From Rhodococcus sp. 14-2470-1b (GTDB lineage Bacteria; Actinomycetota; Actinomycetes; Mycobacteriales; Mycobacteriaceae): a stretch of DNA of 64,000 nt. The position numbers and the translations under genes were made by a program. The DNA is taken from contig NZ_NPFY01000013.1 of assembly GCF_002259415.1 (NCBI RefSeq), positions 1 through 64,000 of the forward strand, written 5' to 3'. Shown here piece after piece: positions 28,483 to 36,741 of the stretch; position 1 is the first letter of the stretch; each line of letters begins with the position of its first letter. The notes below the pieces were generated by a model. That model had not been told where the DNA came from. It saw only the letters and a program-made list of their open reading frames with translations, and searched no databases.

Positions 28483-28506
28483 GTTCAAATCCCTCCGCTT
28501 CCGCAG
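28483..28506 (+). other. attR core
   Basis: 24-bp copy of the tRNA-Ser 3' end, identical to 17983-18006. Confidence 0.92.
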
Positions 28507-28507
28507 C

Positions 28508-28550
28508 ACGACGACGGCCCCGGTGCTCACCGGGGCCGTCGTCGTTTCGT
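28508..28550. terminator. Perfect hairpin terminator beside attR
   Basis: 18-bp arms ACGACGACGGCCCCGGTG (28508-28525) and complement (28528-28545), followed by TTCGTT. Probably the original terminator of tRNA-Ser before insertion, and it also serves the minus-strand gene that ends at 28554. Confidence 0.85.
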
Positions 28551-28553
28551 TCG

Positions 28554-29465
28554 TCATGTCAGGGCGTGATCCAGGCGTCGGGAAGTCTGAAACTGTCTGG
28601 ATCTGCCGGTCAGCGGGTCGGTGAATTCCATCGTCGAGGCCAAGAGTTGCAAGGGCTCCGTGAAGTCGTCGACGGCTCGGTCGGTGGGATGCGGATAAAG
28701 ATCGTCGCCGACGATGGGGGTCCCCATCGAGTTCATGTGGAGGCGTAGCTGATGGGTACGTCCTGTTGTCGGGTGAAGTCGATAGTGTCCCAGCGTATTT
28801 CGGTGGTCAAGGAGTTCGACGGTGGTGTGCGCATTCGGCTCGCCCGCGACTTCTCGGGCGGCGAAGTCGTATTTTTCCTTGACGATGCGACTCGATACTT
28901 CGCGCGGAAAGTGGAGTGCAGGATCGTAACCGGCCACGGCCTCGTAGACCTTGCGTACTTTTCGGTCCTGGAACAGGGTCTGGTAAGCGCCGCGTACGGT
29001 CGGATCGATCACGAACAGCACGAGACCTGCAGTGACTCGATCCAGTCGGTGCGCCGGAATCAGATGCGGCAGAGCCAATTCCTGGCGTAGGCGCACCAAT
29101 GCTGTCTGCAGAATGTGTCCGCCGCGCGGGATGGTCGGCAGGAAGTGGGGTTTGTCGATCACCAGGATCGTGTCGTCGCGGTAGACGATGGGGATGTCGA
29201 ACGGGACCACGGTTTCGACGGGGAGATCGCGATGGAACCAGACGGCCCCGCCCGGGGCGTACGCGGTGTCGCGGCTGACAGGACCTTGCATGTCGACGAT
29301 GGCGTCGGCGTCGAACATCTCGTCGATGCGGTCCGGTGACATCCGTGGTTCGGTCGCGACGAGAAATTCACGCACGGTGACCCACCGGCCGTCTTCCGGC
29401 ATTCGCACCCGGGCTGGATCCAGGCCGTGCCTTTTCGGCAACGGGGGTTGCTGCCGTCGTCTCAC
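28554..29465 (-). CDS. RluA-family pseudouridine synthase
   Basis: Converts uridine to pseudouridine in rRNA or tRNA. Catalytic motif PAHRLDRVTAGLVLF with the essential Asp, then YRLHPTTGRTHQLRLHM and PIVGDDLYPHP. The long N-terminal segment (to about residue 80) holds FDADAIVDM, weakly S4-like. I place the start at GTG 29465, after the hairpin at 29479-29535; a start at 29522 would sit inside that repeat. 303 residues. The modified base cannot be predicted. Confidence 0.88.
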   Translation of the reverse strand: MRRRQQPPLPKRHGLDPARVRMPEDGRWVTVREFLVATEPRMSPDRIDEMFDADAIVDMQGPVSRDTAYAPGGAVWFHRDLPVETVVPFDIPIVYRDDTILVIDKPHFLPTIPRGGHILQTALVRLRQELALPHLIPAHRLDRVTAGLVLFVIDPTVRGAYQTLFQDRKVRKVYEAVAGYDPALHFPREVSSRIVKEKYDFAAREVAGEPNAHTTVELLDHRNTLGHYRLHPTTGRTHQLRLHMNSMGTPIVGDDLYPHPTDRAVDDFTEPLQLLASTMEFTDPLTGRSRQFQTSRRLDHALT

Positions 29466-29478
29466 CGACCGACGGTAC

Positions 29479-29535
29479 CGAGTTCGCACTTGTGCAGGCA
29501 AAACGCAGCCCGAAAGCTGCACAAGTGCGAACTCG
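29479..29535. repeat. Intergenic palindrome with 19-bp perfect arms
   Basis: CGAGTTCGCACTTGTGCAG (29479-29497) and its complement (29517-29535), loop 19 nt. It is between the Excalibur gene and the pseudouridine synthase on the minus strand and may terminate the former. Confidence 0.85.
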
Positions 29536-29540
29536 AGGAA

Positions 29541-29867
29541 TTACTCGCAGCCGATGCCGTCGTTGTCGCGGTCGAGGTGTGGGCCGTAGCCGTATTCGTC
29601 GCGGTAGACGGGGGCGGCCCCTGCGTCGCGAGCCTCGGTGCAGTTCTTGTACTGGAACGTGGACTGTGGCCGGGGTGCTGCCTGAGGCGCGACACGTGGT
29701 GCGGGAGCCGGCTGCACGAACGCGGGGCAGAACTGCGACGAACCGGAGTTGCAGAGGAAGTCTGCGACGGGATCGGCGCTTGCAACGGATGGACTGATGG
29801 CCATCGTGGCAGCGAGGGCGATACCGCCCAATCCGAGACGGGCGAGCATGGAGGTCTTGCTGGTCAT
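29541..29867 (-). CDS. Secreted Excalibur-domain protein
   Basis: 108 residues. Sec signal (LGLGGIALAATMAISPSVAS, cleavage after ASA), a Pro/Ala-rich linker, then the Excalibur calcium-binding domain: FQYKNCTEARDAGAAPV and DRDNDGIGCE, an EF-hand-like Asp-x-Asp-x-Asp-Gly loop with two Cys. Located outside the membrane; role in these bacteria unclear. Confidence 0.92.
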   Translation of the reverse strand: MTSKTSMLARLGLGGIALAATMAISPSVASADPVADFLCNSGSSQFCPAFVQPAPAPRVAPQAAPRPQSTFQYKNCTEARDAGAAPVYRDEYGYGPHLDRDNDGIGCE

Positions 29868-29977
29868 AGGTGTGGCTCCTGAGCTGAGGGGGTTTCAATC
29901 GTCGAGCAGGTGTGATCAAACGGTCAATCATCTGCGCGAATGAGTTTGGAATCCGACGCTCGTGCGTATACGAACGT

Positions 29978-30181
29978 ATGAGCGAAAACGAGCAGGTCAA
30001 CCAGAACCCCGAGAAGGATCCCGACCAGTGGGTGACCGGCGACGAGCCGATCACCGGTCCGCAGGAAAGCTACTTGAACACGCTGGCGCAGGAAGCAGGC
30101 GAGGACGTGCCGGCCGATCTGACCAAAGCCCAGGCGTCGGAAATGATCGACAAACTGCAAGGCGAGACGGGTCGCGGATAA
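29978..30181 (+). CDS. DUF3072-type small protein
   Basis: 67 residues from ATG 29978. Core WVTGDEPITGPQESYLNTLA followed by LTKAQASEMIDKLQ is the DUF3072 pattern; a short helical, SAP-like fold is plausible. Function not known. Divergent from the Excalibur gene. Confidence 0.85.
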   Translation: MSENEQVNQNPEKDPDQWVTGDEPITGPQESYLNTLAQEAGEDVPADLTKAQASEMIDKLQGETGRG

Positions 30182-30232
30182 CCATCCCCGACGGGTGAGG
30201 ACGGCCTGGGCGGAGCCCGCGACAATCGGCCG

Positions 30233-30862
30233 GTGAATGTGCAGGGGCTGCGGCGGGAGTCGTGGGGGTTCGTCGTCGGTTCGCTGCTGTTCGGGATGGC
30301 CGCGGTGCCTGGTTATGCGCATTGGGTAGGCGTCGACGTCGACAACGTCACCTACTTCGTGGGTTCGTTGTTCTTCACCGCGTCGGGTTTCATCGCGTTG
30401 AGGCTCAGTGGGCGCCCGGTACCCGGTTCGGAGTCGGCGAGGGTAGAGCACTTCGACTGGTGGGCGGCTGCGGTGCAGTTCGTGGGTACCGTTCTGTTCA
30501 ACGTGAGCACAGGTGTCGCCCTGGTGGCCGGGTTGACGGCGGCCCAGGCGGACAAGTGGGTGTGGCGTCCCGATGTGTTCGGCTCGGCGGCTTTTCTCGT
30601 TGCGAGCGCGCTCGCTGTCGTAGCGACCACCGAAACGGACAAATTGTGGGATCCGCATGCTCGTAACTGGCGGAGCACGTGGTTGAACATGATTGGTTCG
30701 ATCGCGTTCGGATTCTCGGCGGTGGGGGCATTCATCAGGCCTGCGACCGGGGATCCGGCGAACGCGTCGATGGCGAATCTGGGGACGCTCGTCGGTGCAC
30801 TGTGTTTTCTCGTTGCGGCCCTGCTCATGCGGCCTTTGGGACGAGTCCCAAACAACTCGTAG
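30233..30862 (+). CDS. Membrane protein with YrhK-like repeats
   Basis: 209 residues, GTG start. Six hydrophobic segments in three pairs, for example FVVGSLLFGMAAVPGYA with VDNVTYFVGSLFFTASGFIA, and NMIGSIAFGFSAVGAFI with LGTLVGALCFLVAALLM. The repeating 'helix-G-S-x-x-F' pattern resembles YrhK-domain proteins. Substrate or role unknown. Confidence 0.75.
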   Translation: MNVQGLRRESWGFVVGSLLFGMAAVPGYAHWVGVDVDNVTYFVGSLFFTASGFIALRLSGRPVPGSESARVEHFDWWAAAVQFVGTVLFNVSTGVALVAGLTAAQADKWVWRPDVFGSAAFLVASALAVVATTETDKLWDPHARNWRSTWLNMIGSIAFGFSAVGAFIRPATGDPANASMANLGTLVGALCFLVAALLMRPLGRVPNNS

Positions 30863-31003
30863 AACTTTTGTACGACCCTCCTTACGACTATTGTGAGCGG
30901 AACCACAGCTCGCGGCACGGCTGCCTACCGGTGAGTTACCTTGTGGAACAGATGTTGTTCGTGTTGCGCCGGAGACGGGGTGACGGGGGAGGATGGATCA
31001 GTA

Positions 31004-32041
31004 ATGCACCGTCGTGTTCTGGCAGCGCTCGGAACCGGTATCGCGCTGTCGATATTCGGGTCCGGTGTGGTGTCTGCCCAACCGCTCCCCGGGACCGGTA
31101 GCTCGGAGGGGGCCCCGGCACCGTTCTCGCAGTCTTCGCCCGCCACATCTGCGCGTATCGACAAGGTCGAGATGTTGACCGATCGTCGTGCAGCGGTTTT
31201 CGTGGACTCGCCTGCAATGGGCAAGATCGTCCAGGTTCAGGTTCTGCTTCCCGCCGCGCAAGCTGTCTCCCGCCCCACGCTGTACGTGCTCGACGGCGTC
31301 AGCGCAGGCAAGGAATCCAACTACGCGGAGAGCACGTGGACGCAGAAGACCGACATCGTCGACTTCTTCGCCAACAAGAACGCCAACGTTGTTCTGCCGG
31401 TGGGTGGTTCGAGTAGCTACTACACCGACTGGAACGTTCCGGACCCCATCCTCGGTGTGAACATGTGGGAGACGTTCCTGACGCAGGAGCTCCCACCGCT
31501 GATCGACGCGCGGTTCTCCGGCAACGGCACCAACGCTATCGCCGGTGTGTCCATGGGCGCACAGGCCGCGATGGATCTCATCACCCGTCACCCGGATCTC
31601 TACACCGGCGTCGCGGGGCTGAGCGGGTGCTACGACAACTCGCAGAACAACTTGAAGGACGCAGTGCGCGCAACGGTCGCGATGAACGGCGGCAACGCAA
31701 CCAACATGTGGGGCGAGAACGCCGACCTCCGCTGGGTCGAGCACGATCCATCGCGTAATGCAGAAGCGTTGCGCGGCAAGGATGTCTACATCTCCGTCGG
31801 TACCGGACTGCCCGGTCCGTACGAGCTCGGCCCCGGTGGAAGCGGACTCGAGGTGGCAGCGCAGGGTGGCCCGCTCGAGGCTGCTGCGCTCTACTGCACC
31901 ACTCTGTTCGATACGCGGCTGCGCTCACTCGACATCGACGCGACCGTCGTCTATCGCCCCTACGGCATTCATCAGTGGGTGTACTGGCAGGACGATCTAC
32001 GCGAGTCCTGGCCGACGCTCGAGCGGGCTCTGGGCCTCTAG
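31004..32041 (+). CDS. Antigen-85/mycolyltransferase-type esterase
   Basis: 345 residues from ATG 31004, Sec signal ending VVSAQP. Alpha/beta hydrolase of the Ag85/EstD type: PTLYVLDGVSAG, GGSSSYYTDWNVPDP (Ag85-like loop), nucleophile in GVSMGAQAAMDL, Asp/Glu region and closing GIHQWVYW with catalytic His. Such enzymes transfer mycolic acids between trehalose and arabinogalactan outside the membrane. Substrate specificity (mycolyltransferase versus esterase) is inferred. Its stop shares 4 bp with the convergent gene. Confidence 0.9.
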   Translation: MHRRVLAALGTGIALSIFGSGVVSAQPLPGTGSSEGAPAPFSQSSPATSARIDKVEMLTDRRAAVFVDSPAMGKIVQVQVLLPAAQAVSRPTLYVLDGVSAGKESNYAESTWTQKTDIVDFFANKNANVVLPVGGSSSYYTDWNVPDPILGVNMWETFLTQELPPLIDARFSGNGTNAIAGVSMGAQAAMDLITRHPDLYTGVAGLSGCYDNSQNNLKDAVRATVAMNGGNATNMWGENADLRWVEHDPSRNAEALRGKDVYISVGTGLPGPYELGPGGSGLEVAAQGGPLEAAALYCTTLFDTRLRSLDIDATVVYRPYGIHQWVYWQDDLRESWPTLERALGL

Positions 32042-33099
32042 AGGGCCGCGGTCGCCGCGTAGTTCAAAAATGCGTCGTTCTCGTGCGGGTCACCGATGGT
32101 GATCCGCACGCCGTCGTTTCCGTAGGCACGCAACAGGACTCCGGCCTCGGCCGACCCTTCCGCGAAGGCGCCGGAGCGGTCGCCGAGCGGAAGGAACACG
32201 AAGTTCGCGTCGGAATGTGCTACGTCGTAGCCGTATCCGATCAGCGCGTTTCGTACGCGCTCACGTTCCGCCACCAGCGCATCGGTGCGGGCAAGAAGCT
32301 CGTCCTTGGACGCCAGCGATGCCAATGCGGCTTGCTGTGCAATGGAGTTGACGGCGAATGCGATGCGCACCTTGCCGAGGGCGGTGATGATCGACGGATC
32401 GCCGACGGCATAGCCCACGCGCAACCCGGCGAGTCCGTACGCCTTGGAGAAGGTACGCAGGACCAGCACGTTACGACGACCACGGGCCAACTCGACTCCG
32501 TCGGTGTAATCGCCTTCGGGGTTCTCGCGGGCGTACTCGAAGTAGGCCTCGTCGAGCACGACGAGTACATGCGCAGGGACGGCGTCGAGGAAGTGCTCGA
32601 GCTTCGAACGACGGACCACCGTGCCGCTCGGGTTGTTGGGGTTGCAGACGAACACCACACGGGTGCGGTCGGTGATCGCCGCGAGCATCGCGTCCAGGTC
32701 GTGGACGTGGTTCGCGTCGAGCGGTACCTGCACGGGGGTTGCTCCGGCGACACGGGTGATGATCGGATACGCCTCGAACGAGCGCCACGCGAACACCACT
32801 TCGTCACCCGGTCCACAGGTGATTTGGACGACCTCCTGGCAGAGTGCGACGGAGCCGTTGCCTGCCGCGACGTTCTCGGGTGCGACTTTCAATTCCGAGG
32901 CGAGGGCTGCGACCAATTCGGTGGCGAGGATGTCCGGGTAGCGGTTGACGCCTGCCGCGGCTTCGAGAATCTTCGCCTGAACGCTCGGCAGCGGCCCCTG
33001 GGTGGTCTCGTTGCTGGCCAGCTTGATCGCCCCGGGAAAGTTGCGGCCGGGTACATAGGCGGGGATGGCGTCGAGGTCGGTGCGTATGCGAGCGGTCAC
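32038..33099 (-). CDS. pat: HisC-type aromatic or histidinol-phosphate aminotransferase
   Basis: Fold-type I PLP enzyme, 353 residues, the size of M. tuberculosis Rv3772 (HisC2/Pat). Motifs: KLASNETTQGP, AAGNGSVALCQ (PLP phosphate), VFVCNPNNPSGT, VVLDEAYFEYA, and RTFSKAYGLAGLRVGY with the PLP lysine. Probably forms phenylalanine or tyrosine from keto acids (Pat) rather than the histidine-operon enzyme, since no his genes are near. Confidence 0.92.
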   Translation of the reverse strand: MTARIRTDLDAIPAYVPGRNFPGAIKLASNETTQGPLPSVQAKILEAAAGVNRYPDILATELVAALASELKVAPENVAAGNGSVALCQEVVQITCGPGDEVVFAWRSFEAYPIITRVAGATPVQVPLDANHVHDLDAMLAAITDRTRVVFVCNPNNPSGTVVRRSKLEHFLDAVPAHVLVVLDEAYFEYARENPEGDYTDGVELARGRRNVLVLRTFSKAYGLAGLRVGYAVGDPSIITALGKVRIAFAVNSIAQQAALASLASKDELLARTDALVAERERVRNALIGYGYDVAHSDANFVFLPLGDRSGAFAEGSAEAGVLLRAYGNDGVRITIGDPHENDAFLNYAATAAL

Positions 33100-33190
33100 G
33101 GCTCACATTATGCGCCTGGCGTTCATGTGCTTTTTCTGTGTGTCCGCCGGTATTGATGCGAGCACCGCACGAGCGCACTAGTTTGGGTTC

Positions 33191-33943
33191 ATGTCGGGAA
33201 TCTTCACGGATGTGGCAGTGCTCCGAATCGATGTCGACCCCGGTGTGGTGGAAGCCGACACCGAGCAACCACCTGCGGTGCAGCAGAAAGTCCCCCTCAC
33301 CGCCATCGAGCCCGACGGCAGTGTGCGCGGCGGCATCGTCGTCCTGCACGAGTCCCGCGAGATCCCGGCGTCGCTGCTGGATCTGTTGCGCGCCCTCGCG
33401 CTGGAGGGTTGGTTGGCCGTCGCTCCTGACCTTTTCCATCGCGACGCCGACACCGACGGCGACGAGGTCTTCGGCGAGAACCTCTTCGCCGACTTCGACG
33501 CCACGTTCGACTGGCTCACCACTCGAGGCGTCTATCCGGACTGCGTCGGCGTCATCGGGTTCGACGACGCTGGGACCGCCGCGCTGATCGTCGCCACCAA
33601 TCGTCCCATCGGTGCAGCTGTCAGCGTCGCCGCAGCCGGGATTCTCGAGCCGTTGAACGACGACGCCGTCGCGCTCGTCGAAGCCGCGCCGTCGCTTCAG
33701 GCGCCGTGGCTCGGCCTGTACGGCGAGAACGACCCCAAGACCCCACCCGAGCACATCGAGAGCCTTCGGGAGGCGGCGACGAAAGCGTCCGTGGCAACCA
33801 ATGTGGTCAGTTACGGCGGACTCGGTCACCGAGCTGATGCCCCGCCGTCACCCGGCAGCGCCGAGGACGGGGATCCGACGGCGGCTGCCCTCGTCGAAGC
33901 GCAGACCCGAATCTTCGACTGGTTCGACTCATTCCTTCGCTGA
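33191..33943 (+). CDS. Dienelactone-hydrolase-like protein without Cys/Ser nucleophile
   Basis: 250 residues, alpha/beta hydrolase fold: GGIVVLHESREIPASLLDL (oxyanion strand), LAVAPDLFHRD, LGLYGENDPKTPPEH (acid loop) and GGLGHRAD (His). Where DLH has G-x-C-x-G-G it reads VIGFDDAGTAAL, so the nucleophile is Asp. It may be non-catalytic or use another chemistry. Divergent from the aminotransferase, with 91 bp between them. Confidence 0.8.
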   Translation: MSGIFTDVAVLRIDVDPGVVEADTEQPPAVQQKVPLTAIEPDGSVRGGIVVLHESREIPASLLDLLRALALEGWLAVAPDLFHRDADTDGDEVFGENLFADFDATFDWLTTRGVYPDCVGVIGFDDAGTAALIVATNRPIGAAVSVAAAGILEPLNDDAVALVEAAPSLQAPWLGLYGENDPKTPPEHIESLREAATKASVATNVVSYGGLGHRADAPPSPGSAEDGDPTAAALVEAQTRIFDWFDSFLR

Positions 33944-34016
33944 CCAGCCGTTTTGCGTTAACCGTGTAGGCATGTGTAATCTTCTTCCTCGGCGGTCCGA
34001 GAGGGCCGGCAGCCTA

Positions 34017-34106
34017 GGAGGCGTGCCAGAGCGGCCGAATGGGAGTCACTGCTAATGACTTGACCCTTCACCGGGTCCGGAGGTTCAAATCCTCTCGCCT
34101 CCGCCA
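34017..34106 (+). tRNA. tRNA-Ser (GCT)
   Basis: Acceptor GGAGGCG/CGCCTCC with discriminator G and encoded CCA (34104-34106). Anticodon arm AGTCA-CTGCTAA-TGACT gives anticodon GCT. Long variable arm. Confidence 0.97.
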
Positions 34107-34151
34107 CGGTTGGTAGAGTTCTACCGGCCAGCAAGACCAATTGAATAGCAC

Positions 34152-34224
34152 GCGCCCGTAGCTCAACGGATAGAGCACTTGACTACGGATCAAGAGGTTA
34201 GGGGTTCGAATCCCTTCGGGCGCA
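34152..34224 (+). tRNA. tRNA-Arg (ACG)
   Basis: Acceptor GCGCCCG/CGGGCGC, discriminator A, anticodon arm CTTGA-CTACGGA-TCAAG (anticodon ACG), T loop GTTCGAATC. CCA not encoded. Confidence 0.97.
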
Positions 34225-34230
34225 CAGAAG

Positions 34231-34270
34231 AAAATGCCCCGAGCTGCAGCGATGCAGTTCGGGGCATTTT
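34231..34270. terminator. Strong bidirectional terminator after tRNA-Arg
   Basis: AAAATGCCCCGA (34231-34242) pairs with TCGGGGCATTTT (34259-34270), with inner CTGC/GCAG. It ends the tRNA pair and also the minus-strand gene downstream. Confidence 0.92.
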
Positions 34271-34346
34271 CGTTTCCGGCCCGACTCGACAGTCACTCGA
34301 CGCAGCCTGCGGTGCGGCTGAAAGTGTCGAAGGCTCCCGCAGGGTT

Positions 34347-34964
34347 TCACCCGCGCACAGGGATCACTGTCACTCCGGGGAAGACGCAGCTCTCGGCTTC
34401 GTCGAGCATCGCCGCGGCAACGGTTGCGCGGCTGATTGTCGCGGGGAAGATCCTTCGGGGGGCATCTTCGAGCGCAACTGTCTTCCATGTGTCTGCACGC
34501 AGTTTGTCGGTCAGCGGTCCAGCATGGAAGACGGTTCCTCCCGCACCGAGGACCGCAGCGTCTGCACTTACTTTGTCGGGCAGTTCTTTTCCCATGACGC
34601 GACGCAGTAGCCAGCGGGTGAACACGCCGGCGGCCTCGCCTGAGGTACCCGTTCCGAAGGCGCCGAGCCAGATGATTCGGGATGGTCGGGCGGCGATGAT
34701 GCTTCGCGCGCCTGCGTCGAGGGTTCCGACACCACCTGTGGTGACCCCGAGACCTGAGATCACGATGGTGCCGGGGTCGATGACACGCTCGATGGATTCG
34801 GCGTCGAACACGTCGGCCGACACCTTCGTCAGGTGCGGGGCGTCAGGAAGGGCGATTCGGCCGGGATCGCGCGCTATGGCGACAACGGTATGTCCGCGTT
34901 CGAGTGCTTGCCCGGTCAGCTGGTGTCCGGTAGCGCCCGACGCGCCGAGGATGGTGATGTGCAT
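34347..34964 (-). CDS. NAD(P)-binding NmrA/flavin-reductase-like protein
   Basis: 205 residues. N-terminal Rossmann loop ITILGASGATGHQLTGQAL, then VVAIARDPGRI, VISGLGVTTGG and IIWLGAFGTGT. Atypical short-chain dehydrogenase of the NmrA/BLVRB type; it may act as a reductase or redox sensor. It is 22 bp downstream of the IMPase-like gene and divergent from the LysR regulator, which may control both. Confidence 0.85.
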   Translation of the reverse strand: MHITILGASGATGHQLTGQALERGHTVVAIARDPGRIALPDAPHLTKVSADVFDAESIERVIDPGTIVISGLGVTTGGVGTLDAGARSIIAARPSRIIWLGAFGTGTSGEAAGVFTRWLLRRVMGKELPDKVSADAAVLGAGGTVFHAGPLTDKLRADTWKTVALEDAPRRIFPATISRATVAAAMLDEAESCVFPGVTVIPVRG

Positions 34965-34986
34965 GACTTGCTACCTTTTCGATCGA

Positions 34987-35772
34987 TCAGATGGAGGAGA
35001 GGGTGGCCGAAGCCTGTTGCGCGAGCGATCTATTGGACACGAGAATGTCGGCGCTTCCCGGGTGCCACGGGGTCCCGTCGATTCGCGTTGCGATTCCGCC
35101 GGCTTCGGTGGCGAGAAGTAGTCCGGCTGCCACGCCGGGGAGCGTGGGGCGATATTGCCAGAAGATGTCGGCGTGGCCCGCCGCCACGGACAGAAGTGGG
35201 AAGGTCGACGGCACGGTTGCGCGCACCAACAAGCTCTGGCCCAGCAGTGCCTCGACCGACCGAGATATCGCCTGGTGAGTGTCAGTCTGTCCGTGCTCTG
35301 CCTGACCGGTGAGAGCAACGGCGTCGGCGAGGTCGCGCTTGCGAGCCACGTGAAGTTCGGTAGTGCCCAGGTACGCGCCGCCGCCGGTGACCGCGGTGTA
35401 GGTCCTGTCTCCGATCGGTTGCCGAACCACCGTGAGTGTGGGAGCGCCGTCGACGACGAGTGTGACCGTCACGCACCACTCGCCGGATCCGTGGACGTGA
35501 TTGACGTTTCCTTCCACCGCGTCGACAACCCACCACTCGCCGTCCGGTAGCGAGGTGGACGACAGAGTGTCCGGCAGCCACTGGGCATTCGGTCGAAGCG
35601 AGGCGAGTTCGTCCCGTAGGCCGGAGACCGCGTCCTCGTTCCGGCGCATGGCGTCGAACAATTGGGTCCGGTCGGTGGGGCGGCTGTCGGGATCGAACAA
35701 GGTCAGGAGCGTCTCGCCTGCGGCGTGTGCGACCTCCTCGACCTGAGAGAGAAGTGTGCTGGAGATGTCCAT
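34987..35772 (-). CDS. Inositol-monophosphatase-like protein with degenerate metal sites
   Basis: 261 residues with IMPase fold signatures: EWWVVDAVEGNVNHVHGSGE, LGTTELHVARKRDLADAVAL, PGVAAGLLLATEAGG. The metal motif D-P-I-D-G-T reads DAVEGN, and W-D-x-A-A-G reads LPGVAAG, so two acidic ligands are changed or lost. It may have altered specificity or be catalytically weak. Divergent from the LysR gene. Confidence 0.78.
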   Translation of the reverse strand: MDISSTLLSQVEEVAHAAGETLLTLFDPDSRPTDRTQLFDAMRRNEDAVSGLRDELASLRPNAQWLPDTLSSTSLPDGEWWVVDAVEGNVNHVHGSGEWCVTVTLVVDGAPTLTVVRQPIGDRTYTAVTGGGAYLGTTELHVARKRDLADAVALTGQAEHGQTDTHQAISRSVEALLGQSLLVRATVPSTFPLLSVAAGHADIFWQYRPTLPGVAAGLLLATEAGGIATRIDGTPWHPGSADILVSNRSLAQQASATLSSI

Positions 35773-35838
35773 GTCGCCAAGTTAGGCTCCGGGAACAGTT
35801 AACTCCAGTGCAATATTGGAATCTATTAGTTTACTCTC
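35773..35838. promoter_or_regulatory. Divergent LysR control region
   Basis: AT-rich 66-bp gap between the IMPase-like gene (-) and the LysR gene (+). TCCA-N9-TGGA surrounds the perfect palindrome CAATATTG, a likely LysR box. Confidence 0.5.
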
Positions 35839-36741
35839 GTGCATGTGGATCTGAACTTGCTACTGGCCCTGGATGCTTTGCTCGAAGAGAACAGCGTCCA
35901 GGGTGCGGCCGATCGGATGCGGCTCTCAGCCCCGGCAATGAGTCGTGCCCTGGGGCGAATCAGACGTGCGACGGGTGACGACATTCTCGTGAGATCGGGC
36001 CGAACGATGGCGCCGACCCCCCGTGCTCTGGAGATAAGAGACGAGGCCGGTGATCTCGTACGCCGCGCGAGTGCTCTACTGACTCCCCGGCGCGAGGTGG
36101 ACCTCGCTCGAGTCGACAGGACGTTCGTCGTCCGGTGTCACGATGCGCTTCTCGGCACGCTCGCGCCGCGTTTGCTCGATATGGTGGCCGATGCAATGCC
36201 TCAGGTTTCCGTACGGTTCGTGGCAGAGGCCGCGAACGACGACCTCGATGTGCAGCGTGGGCGTGTCGATCTCGATATCGGAGCCACCAGCGCTTCTGCT
36301 CCGGACATCTCGTCGACATTCGTGGGAACAGACAGGGTGGTAGCTGCGATGCGGCCCGGGAATCCACTCGCGTCGGACGTTGTCACGGCGGCGTCGTTCG
36401 CCTCCGCTCGACATGTCATCGTGTCGAGGAGAGGGCGTGATCGAGACCGCGTCGACGAGGTCCTGGGGGGAATAGGCCTCGATCGACGCGTGTGCGCGGT
36501 TGTTCCGACGAGCTCCTCGGCGTTGGAACTTGTATCGGACTCGGATCTCGTTGCCGTAGTAGCGGAAGGCATGTGCGCCGCCCCAATGCGGCGGTTCGGG
36601 ATCGTCGCCAGAAGTCTCCCGTTCGAGTTGCCAGGCAGTCCCGTCCACATTCTGTGGCACCGACGCAACGACAGCGACCCGCCGCACGCGTGGCTGCGGT
36701 CACGGGCGAGGGACGTTCTGGACGCAGTGCTCACGAAGTAG
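35839..36741 (+). CDS. LysR family transcriptional regulator
   Basis: 300 residues, GTG start. N-terminal helix-turn-helix: LNLLLALDALLEENSVQGAA, then MRLSAPAMSRALGRIRRATG; C-terminal periplasmic-binding-like effector domain (VRFVAEAANDDLDVQRGRVD). NodD/LinR-like subgroup. Probably regulates the divergent pair of genes; the effector is unknown. Confidence 0.93.
   Translation: MHVDLNLLLALDALLEENSVQGAADRMRLSAPAMSRALGRIRRATGDDILVRSGRTMAPTPRALEIRDEAGDLVRRASALLTPRREVDLARVDRTFVVRCHDALLGTLAPRLLDMVADAMPQVSVRFVAEAANDDLDVQRGRVDLDIGATSASAPDISSTFVGTDRVVAAMRPGNPLASDVVTAASFASARHVIVSRRGRDRDRVDEVLGGIGLDRRVCAVVPTSSSALELVSDSDLVAVVAEGMCAAPMRRFGIVARSLPFELPGSPVHILWHRRNDSDPPHAWLRSRARDVLDAVLTK

Larger units (their letters stand above)
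17983..28506. mobile_element. 10.5-kb tRNA-Ser-integrated element, satellite-like
   Basis: Bounded by an identical 24-bp direct repeat (17983-18006 and 28483-28506) that begins GTTCAAATCC and ends CTTCCGCAG. The left copy completes a functional tRNA-Ser. Gene order: int (-), XRE repressor (-), then on the plus strand xis, a hypothetical, a second tyrosine recombinase, a small protein, a winged-helix protein with iterons, small proteins, capsid, tape measure. All reading frames are intact. No terminase, portal, head protease, tail tube, lysis gene or obvious host cargo is seen. Confidence 0.92.

Noticed and set aside
28483-28506. Partial second tRNA-Ser
   Set aside because: Only the 3' end is present; it is the attR repeat.
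17983-28506. Toxin-antitoxin or phage-defence cargo in the element
   Set aside because: The small genes at 20030, 21294, 22444 and 22695 show no toxin, nuclease or NTPase motif; their overlaps suggest ordinary early-operon genes.
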